Below, piece after piece: positions 6,537 to 11,675 of a DNA stretch of 11,675 bases. The stretch lies in NCBI GenBank assembly GCA_964591605.1, contig CAZQEN010000252.1:1-11675 (forward strand), in the 5' to 3' direction. The DNA is from CAYLLT01 sp964591605 (GTDB lineage: Bacteria > Planctomycetota > Phycisphaerae > UBA1845 > PWPN01). The notes under the pieces are model-generated. The model was given only the letters and a program-made list of their open reading frames with translations, did no database searches and was not told the origin of the DNA. The translations under genes and the position numbers were made by a program. Position 1 is the stretch's first letter; each line of letters opens with the position of its first letter.

Positions 6537-6860
6537 ATGAAGCAGGTCAAACTCAAACACAGCTACCACGACGCCCGCATCAAGGCGATTCGATACTGCG
6601 ATGACCGGGACGTGGTGCTTGACGTCCATCTCTGCAGTTGCTGCAACCCGTCGCAAGGTCCTGCAACCCTGAGTTTCCTCGGCCTTCGGAACTTCGCCCA
6701 AATGCAGGCCGCGTTGGAGATAGCCCGGCAGGCGAATGCCGGTCACGATTCTATCGACGAGATCATCGGCATTCTGCGGGATGACGAGCGGGGCTATATA
6801 CTCGACCTCGCGACGGCCGGATCGCTGCATCTGGATCCTCGCGGACTGCACGAGGCATGA
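6537..6860 (+). CDS. Small hypothetical protein, Cys-rich, possible beta-sandwich
   Basis: 107 residues from the ATG at 6537. The N-terminal half KLKHSYHDARIKAIRY then DVVLDVHLCSCC then ATLSFLGLRNF reads as alternating beta strands, and the HD-x2-I-x2-I-x-Y pattern resembles small immunity-like or unclassified bacterial proteins. Cysteines 33, 35 and 36 cluster. The C-terminal half is acidic. The frame stays open upstream to 6429, but that part (Arg/Cys-rich, no clear start) looks non-coding. There is no good Shine-Dalgarno site for the chosen ATG. It sits 21 nt before the next gene, so the two probably form a pair. I do not recognise a named family. Confidence 0.55.
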   Translation: MKQVKLKHSYHDARIKAIRYCDDRDVVLDVHLCSCCNPSQGPATLSFLGLRNFAQMQAALEIARQANAGHDSIDEIIGILRDDERGYILDLATAGSLHLDPRGLHEA

Positions 6861-6881
6861 AGCGTGAGGCGGAGGAACCGC

Positions 6882-7235
6882 ATGCATGACGCGTCCAGTG
6901 AGATCGAGTTGGCGTTGCACGACCGGGGTATTTCAGCGTACCGACAGGGCCCTCGGCAACTTGTGCTCTCGCGCCAGCGGAGCCCGGTGATGCCGGACGC
7001 CGGAAACAGCTTCTGGATCTGCAGGCTCGGCACAGATTGGTACATCTGCACGTGGGCACCGTACTACTATCACGTACCGTCGGCCGCGTCGATACTGGAT
7101 CTGGCCGAGGCGTTCGTGAACACGGGCAGGTCGGCACAGGTACGCGTGCCCGGCGAGCTGGTGGCGCGCTTTGGCCTCATCGAGACGGCTTCTGCAGAGT
7201 TTGGCAGGCTGTGGGAAACCGCCGGCGGAGAATAG
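6882..7235 (+). CDS. Small hypothetical protein with aromatic-rich core
   Basis: 117 residues. The ATG at 6882 is chosen over a GTG at 6864 because GGAGGA (6871-6876) lies 5 nt before it. The core FWICRLGTDWYICTWAPYYYHVP (44-66) is unusually rich in Trp and Tyr, followed by a helix ILDLAEAFVN and an ending RVPGELVARFGLIE. There is no membrane segment or signal peptide. The aromatic stretch reads as adjacent beta strands of a small binding domain. The gene follows the 107-residue protein by 21 nt and has the better ribosome-binding site of the two. Function unknown; a fixed pair with its neighbour is inference. Confidence 0.65.
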   Translation: MHDASSEIELALHDRGISAYRQGPRQLVLSRQRSPVMPDAGNSFWICRLGTDWYICTWAPYYYHVPSAASILDLAEAFVNTGRSAQVRVPGELVARFGLIETASAEFGRLWETAGGE

Positions 7236-7256
7236 CCGAACGGTGTGGAACCACCG

Positions 7257-7817
7257 ATGGACCCTCTCCTACTTGAGATCCCCGATCGTTTCGACAGCGA
7301 GCGGCTGACGATCCGCGTGCCGCGGGCGGGGGACGGGGCGGGTGTCCATGCCGCGATCGTCGAGTCGATGGATACCCTGCGGCCGTGGCTCCCCTGGGCG
7401 CAGCACGAGCCGACGCTGGAAGAGAGCGAAGCCAACTGCCGGAAAGCATGGATCGAGTTCCTCGCCAGGCGCGACATCACGCTACGGCTCTATCTGAAGG
7501 GCACGGACACCGTGATCGGTTCGAGCGGTCTGCACGAGATTGACTGGGCTGTTCCGAGGTTCGAGATCGGGTACTGGGTCGGCAGGCGTTACGAGAATCA
7601 GGGTTACGCAACTGAGGCGGTGAAGGCGATTTCCGAGTTTGCCGTCAAGCAGCTCGGAGCCAGACGCCTCCAGATCCACACGGACGATCGCAACGAGCGG
7701 AGCTGGCGGCTCGCCGAGCGATGCGGGTTTGCGCTGGAGGGCATTCACAGGAACTACCGCCGCGACGCCAGCGGCCGGCTTTGTCACATCCGGATCTACG
7801 CCCGTATCATCGATTAG
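7257..7817 (+). CDS. GNAT family N-acetyltransferase, RimJ/RimL-like
   Basis: A 186-residue cytoplasmic acetyltransferase that would move acetyl from acetyl-CoA to an amine, classically a protein N-terminus in RimJ/RimL. Visible features: ERLTIRVPRAGD at the N-terminus, FEIGYWVGRRYENQGYATEAV (102-122) with the CoA-pyrophosphate loop RRYENQGYA, and the late motif NERSWRLAERCGFALEG (146-162), followed by the closing strand HIRIYARI. Length is normal for the group. A GTG at 7245 would add four residues; the ATG was preferred, though neither has a strong Shine-Dalgarno site. It starts 21 nt after the previous stop. No antitoxin-like ribbon-helix-helix gene lies beside it, so a GNAT toxin is not suggested. 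The substrate is unknown. Confidence 0.85.
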   Translation: MDPLLLEIPDRFDSERLTIRVPRAGDGAGVHAAIVESMDTLRPWLPWAQHEPTLEESEANCRKAWIEFLARRDITLRLYLKGTDTVIGSSGLHEIDWAVPRFEIGYWVGRRYENQGYATEAVKAISEFAVKQLGARRLQIHTDDRNERSWRLAERCGFALEGIHRNYRRDASGRLCHIRIYARIID

Positions 7818-7818
7818 G

Positions 7819-7847
7819 TTGCCCATGCGTTTAATACCCGATACAAT
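7819..7847 (+). promoter_or_regulatory. Candidate promoter for the fic gene
   Basis: TTGCCC (7819-7824, four of six to TTGACA), a 17-bp spacer, and TACAAT (7842-7847, five of six to TATAAT). The spacing is optimal. The fic ATG lies only 11 nt after the -10 box, so the leader would be about 3 to 6 nt, which agrees with the lack of a Shine-Dalgarno site there. Confidence 0.5.
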
Positions 7848-7858
7848 CACCGCAGAAT

Positions 7859-8989
7859 ATGCGGCGAAAAGCGGCTTGCATCCACGAAAAACCCGGCTGG
7901 CCGGAGCTCACGTGGGACGGCGAATCCCTCGCGGCGGACCCGGCCGCGGTGCGCCACAAGCAGGGCCGGCTCTTGGGCCGAATGGAGGCCCTCGGCTTCG
8001 ACCTGCGGACTGAGGCGAACCTGGCCGTCCTGACCAGCGATGTCGTCAAGTCTTCAGCCATCGAAGGCGAGAGAATCGACCCGGAGCAGGTGAGATCCTC
8101 GATCGCGCGGCGGCTGGGGCTTGATGTGGCCGGGCTGCCGAAACCGGGCCGGGATGTCGAGGGCGTTGTCGAGATGATGCTCGACGCCACCCGCAACTTC
8201 CAGCAGCCGCTCACGAAAGAGCGTCTCTTCGCCTGGCACGCCTCGCTGTTTCCAACCGGGCGCAGCGGCATGGGCCGCATTGCGGTCGGGGCCTGGCGGC
8301 CCGCAGAGGCCGGAGCGATGCAGGTTGTCTCCGGGCCGATGGGCCGCGAGCGGGTTCATTTCGAGGCTCCGGAGGCCGATCGGCTCGAATCGGAAATGTC
8401 GGCGTTCCTCAAGTGGTTCAACGCGCCGCCGACCGACGAACCCGTCATCCGCGCGGGGATCGCGCACTTCTGGTTCGTGACGGTCCATCCATTCGAGGAC
8501 GGAAACGGCCGCGTTGCCCGCGCGATCGCCGACATGTCGCTCGCCCGAGCCGACGGCACGAAGGACCGCTTCTACAGCATGTCGTCGCAGATCGAGGCGG
8601 AGCGGAGGAACTACTACCTGGAACTGGAGTCGGCGCAGCGCGGAGACTTGGATCTGACGCGCTGGCTCGAGTGGTTTCTCGCGTGCTTAAGCCGGGCGAT
8701 CGACGGCGCCGATGCAATGCTCGGAACCGTGCTCCACAAGGCCCGAATGTGGCAGCGGATCAACCGCCGGCCGGTGAACGACCGTCAGCGCCTGGTCATC
8801 AACAGGATGCTGGACGGATTCAAAGGGTTTCTATCGACCTCGAAGTACGCGAAGCTGGCGAAGTGCTCGACGGACACCGCGCTGCGGGACATCCGCGAGT
8901 TGCTGAAGCGCGGTATCCTGATCCAGAACCCCGGTGCCGGCCGTAGTACAAGCTACCGGCTCGGCAGTCCTGACGATGTGATGGATTAG
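7859..8989 (+). CDS. Fic family protein (AMP-transferase) with N-terminal inhibitory motif
   Basis: 376 residues. Fic enzymes usually move AMP from ATP onto Ser, Thr or Tyr of a target protein. The complete catalytic motif HPFEDGNGR lies at 210-218, with the catalytic His at 210. The helix SSAIEG (65-70) fits the inhibitory [S/T]xxxE[G/N] motif, with E69 expected to block ATP binding. Because it is in the same chain ahead of the Fic core, this is a class II Fic. An N-terminal DUF4172-like segment (KPGWPELTWD, 11-20) and a C-terminal winged helix (about 325-370, STDTALRDIRELLKRGIL) suggest DNA binding or self-regulation. The protein should not need a separate antitoxin. It probably has its own promoter and a very short leader. 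Target protein unknown. Confidence 0.93.
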   Translation: MRRKAACIHEKPGWPELTWDGESLAADPAAVRHKQGRLLGRMEALGFDLRTEANLAVLTSDVVKSSAIEGERIDPEQVRSSIARRLGLDVAGLPKPGRDVEGVVEMMLDATRNFQQPLTKERLFAWHASLFPTGRSGMGRIAVGAWRPAEAGAMQVVSGPMGRERVHFEAPEADRLESEMSAFLKWFNAPPTDEPVIRAGIAHFWFVTVHPFEDGNGRVARAIADMSLARADGTKDRFYSMSSQIEAERRNYYLELESAQRGDLDLTRWLEWFLACLSRAIDGADAMLGTVLHKARMWQRINRRPVNDRQRLVINRMLDGFKGFLSTSKYAKLAKCSTDTALRDIRELLKRGILIQNPGAGRSTSYRLGSPDDVMD

Positions 8990-9237
8990 GGCAGTCGGAC
9001 CAGTCCCATCATTGTGTGAATTCAAACTTGCCGTCCGCCACGACCGGCCCCTCTCGCGGCGCTCGCTTCGCGACCTGGATCGAGTACAATCCCCTTTCTG
9101 TTTCTGGATTGAGGATGAGGTACGGCTTCTTTTTGAGGAGAAACGAAGCGCAGTTCGGTGTCTGGCTGAGTGCTGAATGCCTGCCGCGGCGTAGGTGCAG
9201 GCGAAGCAGGGCTGATTGCTGACAGCTTCCAAGAACA
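8990..9237. other. Gene-free gap between fic and sat
   Basis: These 248 bases show no convincing gene. Overlapping frames on both strands are open but share no recognisable family. TACAAT (9085-9090) has no -35 partner at the right distance. Two imperfect direct repeats, GCTGAGTGCTGAATGC (about 9164-9179) and GCTGATTGCTGACAGC (about 9211-9226), lie just before sat. No Shine-Dalgarno site is evident for sat. Confidence 0.5.
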
Positions 9238-10494
9238 ATGAGAGATTTGATTCCCCCACACGGCGGACTGGAACAACCCATCAACCGCGCGGTCCACGCC
9301 GACCGCGCCGCAGCTTTTGAGAAGGAAGTCGCGTCTCTGACCGCATTGCCGGTCAGCGACGCCGACCTTTCGAGCGTCTATCGCATCGGCGACGGTGGCC
9401 TGAGCCCCCTCACCGGGCCGATGGTCAAGGAGGTCTACGACCAGGTCCTGCGCGACGCGAACATCACGCGGGGCGGCCAGAAGTACGCCTGGACGATTCC
9501 CATCTCACTGCCCGTGGACAAGGATCTGGCCGGCTCGCTCAAGGCCGGCCAGCGCGTCCGGCTCGCCGACTCCAACGGCAAGACCGTGGGGGCGCTCAAG
9601 GTCGAATCGATCTTCCCCTGGGACAAGGCGGCCTACATCGAAGGCGTCTACCAGACGAAGCGCACCGACCACCCCGGCGGCCGTATGGTCATGACCGACC
9701 CCCGGGAAATGCTCGTCGGTGGCGAGATCGAGGTTCTGCCGCAGCCCAGGCACCCCGAATACGGCCAGTTCGTGCTCACGCCCGTCCAGACGCGCGAGCT
9801 GTTCCGCAGCAAGGGCTGGGAGCGCGTCGTCGCGTTCCAGACGCGCAACCCGCTGCACCGCGCCCACGAATATGCCCTCATCTACGGTGCCGAGGTGCTC
9901 GTCCGCCAGGGCCACAAGACCGGTGTCGTGCTCAACCCGCTCATCGGCGAGACCAAGAGCGATGACGTCAACGCCGCGACCCGCATGAAGACCTACAGGG
10001 CGCTCATCGAGAGCAAACAGTTCGGCCAGGGTGACAAGGACGAGGCCCTGTGGAAATCCAAGGGCTACGACCTGCTTGACGTGATGCTCCTCCTGGGCCT
10101 GGACATCAAGATGTTCTACGGCGGGCCCAAGGAGGCGGTGATGCACGGCATCTATCGCCAGAACTTCGGCTTCACCGACATCATCATTGGCCGCAAGCAC
10201 GCCGACGCCCCCTACGACGACGGCACCGACATCTGGGACGGCCTCGCGGCCCAGCGGATTTTCGACAATCTGGGCGGTGAGCTGCTGATCAAGCCGGTGA
10301 AAGTCGGTTTCGCCGCGTATTACGAGGAACTCGGCCGCGTCGGCCTCGTCGACGAGCACGCGCCCAAGGGCTGGAAGCCGCTCAACATCAGCGGCCGCCA
10401 GGTCCGCGATGCCTTGCAGGCCGGCCAGCTCCCCGACCCCCGGGTCATGCGCGAATCCACCGCCCGGATCCTCATCGAGGCGATGAAAAAGTGA
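9238..10494 (+). CDS. sat: Sulfate adenylyltransferase (ATP sulfurylase)
   Basis: Converts ATP and sulfate into adenosine 5'-phosphosulfate and pyrophosphate, the first step of sulfate assimilation or, in the dissimilatory pathway, of sulfate reduction; it can run in reverse in sulfur oxidation. The 418 residues hold a PUA-like N-terminal domain starting PHGGLEQPINRAV, then the catalytic domain with QTRNPLHRAHEY (from Q201), GETKSDDVNAATRM (from G237) and GRKHADAP (from G318). The last motif is usually GRDHAG, so Lys and Asp here are departures. A segment between about 262 and 290 (QFGQGDKDEALWKSKGYD) may be a lineage insertion. There is no fused APS kinase domain. No cysD/cysN, aprAB or cysC gene is in the window, so the pathway cannot be decided. 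The ATG lacks a clear Shine-Dalgarno site. Confidence 0.94.
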   Translation: MRDLIPPHGGLEQPINRAVHADRAAAFEKEVASLTALPVSDADLSSVYRIGDGGLSPLTGPMVKEVYDQVLRDANITRGGQKYAWTIPISLPVDKDLAGSLKAGQRVRLADSNGKTVGALKVESIFPWDKAAYIEGVYQTKRTDHPGGRMVMTDPREMLVGGEIEVLPQPRHPEYGQFVLTPVQTRELFRSKGWERVVAFQTRNPLHRAHEYALIYGAEVLVRQGHKTGVVLNPLIGETKSDDVNAATRMKTYRALIESKQFGQGDKDEALWKSKGYDLLDVMLLLGLDIKMFYGGPKEAVMHGIYRQNFGFTDIIIGRKHADAPYDDGTDIWDGLAAQRIFDNLGGELLIKPVKVGFAAYYEELGRVGLVDEHAPKGWKPLNISGRQVRDALQAGQLPDPRVMRESTARILIEAMKK

Positions 10495-10496
10495 CG

Positions 10497-10502
10497 TATA
10501 AT
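10497..10502 (+). promoter_or_regulatory. Perfect -10 box, possible leaderless promoter
   Basis: TATAAT is an exact -10 consensus just after the sat stop, in a GC-rich context where it stands out. The next ATG (10511) is 8 nt after the box, where transcription would begin, so a leaderless mRNA is likely. No -35 element is seen at 17 bp (ATCGAG). Confidence 0.5.
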
Positions 10503-10510
10503 GGACCATC

Positions 10511-10723
10511 ATGACTGACCGCGAACGACTCGAAGAGTGGATAAAAGCCAACTGCGGGCCGCACCAGTACGGCGAGCAGGACGAGAGCGGCGTCGATCTG
10601 TCGCTCATCCGTTCGAACCTGAAACTCACGCCGATGGAACGGCTGCGCGCGGGCGACAAGGCGACCAGCGATATGTTGCGGCTGAGAGAGCATGCACGAC
10701 GAAAGCTCCCAGACAAGACTTGA
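10511..10723 (+). CDS. Small helical protein upstream of a nucleotidyltransferase
   Basis: A 70-residue charged protein. VDLSLIRSNLKLTPMERLRAG resembles the small proteins that often precede DUF6036-type nucleotidyltransferase genes, in which a VDxxLIR...LTPxERL pattern recurs. The C-terminal half is a basic helix (LRLREHARRKL). No Shine-Dalgarno site precedes the ATG, but a perfect TATAAT ends 8 nt before it. The end overlaps the next gene by 32 bp in another frame, so the two are coupled. An antitoxin or partner role is inference from this arrangement. Confidence 0.7.
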   Translation: MTDRERLEEWIKANCGPHQYGEQDESGVDLSLIRSNLKLTPMERLRAGDKATSDMLRLREHARRKLPDKT

Positions 10724-11201
10724 GCGCGCCGCAAGGCTGATGCAAAGGTACGGCGTGGAGTTTCTTGTCATCGGCGGACAGGCCGAGTATCTCTTCGGCA
10801 GCCCACGAGTGACTTACGATGTCGACTTCTGCTACCGGAGGACCAGGGAGAATATCGAGCGTCTCGCCGCCGCATTGAAGGAATTGAAGCCCACATTACG
10901 CGGTGCGCCGGCCGGCTTGCCGCTCGTTCTCGATGCGCAGGCGCTTGGTTTCGGCAGCAACTACACGTTCGACACTGACTTTGGAAAGTTTGACCTGTTG
11001 GGATGGGTGGAACCTCTCGGCGATTACGACGCTCTTCTGAAAAACTCGGAGAAATACGTTATCGGGGACATGGAGATCCAGACGATCGGGTTGGACGATC
11101 TGATTCGCATCAAGGAACACATCGGTCGAGCCAAAGATCGGGAGTCTCTTCTCCAGCTCCTGGCGATCAAGCGCATTCGCGCCGAGGAAGGCAGGAAGTG
11201 A
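10692..11201 (+). CDS. Nucleotidyltransferase, DUF6036/AbiEii-like
   Basis: 169 residues. EFLVIGGQAEYLFGSPRVTYDVDF (23-46) contains the nucleotidyltransferase GG pair (28-29) and metal-binding D43 and D45. GKFDLLGW supplies a third acidic residue (D101), and the C-terminal DDLIRIKEHIGRAKDRESLLQL (136-157) is the helix typical of DUF6036 and related toxin-like or antitoxin-like NTases. All three acidic positions are present, so activity is plausible. The ATG at 10692 keeps the helix before the first strand; an in-frame ATG at 10740 would cut it. It overlaps the small upstream gene by 32 bp. Known relatives include toxins that modify tRNA and MNT enzymes that AMPylate a partner toxin; which applies is not visible. 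Confidence 0.85.
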   Translation: MHDESSQTRLERAARLMQRYGVEFLVIGGQAEYLFGSPRVTYDVDFCYRRTRENIERLAAALKELKPTLRGAPAGLPLVLDAQALGFGSNYTFDTDFGKFDLLGWVEPLGDYDALLKNSEKYVIGDMEIQTIGLDDLIRIKEHIGRAKDRESLLQLLAIKRIRAEEGRK

Positions 11202-11234
11202 GCGGCACGCCGTGAACAGATGGAGCAGGCAACG

Positions 11235-11675
11235 ATGAGCGGCGCCTTCCCTTCGCGGGAAACAGGGCAGGACACGGCCTCCGGGCAGGTTCAACAGGCG
11301 CTCGTGGTGCAGCGGATCCTGTGGATGGCTCTGCTGGTGGGTCCGCTTGCCTTTTTCCTGGTGGTGGTCTTCGTTCTCTGGCCGGGCGGCTTCGCAGCTC
11401 AGCCCGAGGTGGCGCGGCTCCTGTTTCCCGTGGCGATCGGCGTGCTGATCATCGGCCTGACGATGGGAGTGCTGCTGCGCCGCCGGATCGCGCGGAGCGG
11501 CCACGATGGCAGCGTTGAACTCAACCGCTATGCGACGGGCAACATTCTCTTCTGGGCCATCTGCGAAGGCAGCTCCCTGCTGGGGCTCGTGACCATGCTG
11601 ATGTACGGCCAGCTCTGGCCGGCCGTGCTCATCCCGGCCATCGCCAGTGCCGCGCACCTGCTGACCTTTCCAGCC
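11235..11675 (+). CDS. Membrane protein, 3' partial
   Basis: The 147 codons in the window are open to the right edge. Four hydrophobic segments are visible (about 30-50, 63-83, 103-125 and 127-145), with a basic loop LRRRIARSGHDG between the second and third that is probably cytoplasmic. The N-terminal 20 residues are polar. FWAICEGSSLLGLV and LLTFP in the last segments resemble small unclassified planctomycete membrane proteins, but I cannot name the family. The ATG at 11235 follows GGAG (11222-11225) by 9 nt; an in-frame ATG at 11220 would add five residues. It starts 33 nt after the nucleotidyltransferase stop. Confidence 0.7.
   Translation, partial: MSGAFPSRETGQDTASGQVQQALVVQRILWMALLVGPLAFFLVVVFVLWPGGFAAQPEVARLLFPVAIGVLIIGLTMGVLLRRRIARSGHDGSVELNRYATGNILFWAICEGSSLLGLVTMLMYGQLWPAVLIPAIASAAHLLTFPA

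Noticed and set aside
9085..9090. TACAAT as a promoter for sat
   Set aside because: No -35-like hexamer lies 16 to 18 bp upstream, and the box is about 150 bp from the start codon.
9009..9284. Minus-strand frame ending ...VADGKFEFTQ between fic and sat
   Set aside because: It overlaps the sat start and competing open frames on both strands, and I recognise no family. A gene remnant is possible but cannot be supported.

Overview
The window is GC-rich and carries mostly conserved bacterial genes, all on the + strand. It looks like a planctomycete, possibly Phycisphaerae-like. The reasons are intergenic clusters of a short GGTGGGC-N3-GCCCACC palindrome, genes with few strong Shine-Dalgarno sites, long housekeeping enzymes, and small proteins of DUF6932 and nucleotidyltransferase type. 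This placement is inference; no rRNA or marker search was possible.

Layout. Positions 1-2413 hold an ABC-2 type exporter: an ATPase whose 5' end, including Walker A, is absent from the window, then a multi-pass permease. Positions 2414-2875 are a gene-free stretch with a candidate promoter, a perfect 10-bp hairpin and a cluster of six palindromic repeat copies. The cluster ends 3 nt before thrS (2876-5074), which carries an insertion of about 88 residues in its catalytic domain. An inverted pair of the same repeat separates thrS from infC (about 5215-5715). infC appears to start at a non-standard ATC codon behind a strong Shine-Dalgarno sequence. The usual infC partners rpmI and rplT do not follow.

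Positions 5786-8989 form an accessory block: a DUF6932-type nucleotidyltransferase overlapping a small helical protein, two small unrecognised proteins, a RimJ/RimL-like GNAT acetyltransferase, and a Fic AMP-transferase with its own inhibitory motif and a C-terminal winged helix. ATP sulfurylase (sat, 9238-10494) follows. Next come a second small-protein/nucleotidyltransferase pair (10511-11201) behind a TATAAT box that suggests a leaderless transcript, and the start of a membrane protein that runs off the right edge.

How the genes fit together. thrS-infC is the conserved translation neighbourhood also seen in E. coli. The accessory genes resemble toxin-antitoxin or stress modules: three separate nucleotidyl-transfer enzymes (DUF6932 NTase, Fic, DUF6036-like NTase) lie within about 5.4 kb, two of them overlapping a small partner gene. 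The most interesting points are the infC start, the ThrS insertion, the two NTase/small-protein pairs, and the repeats bracketing thrS.
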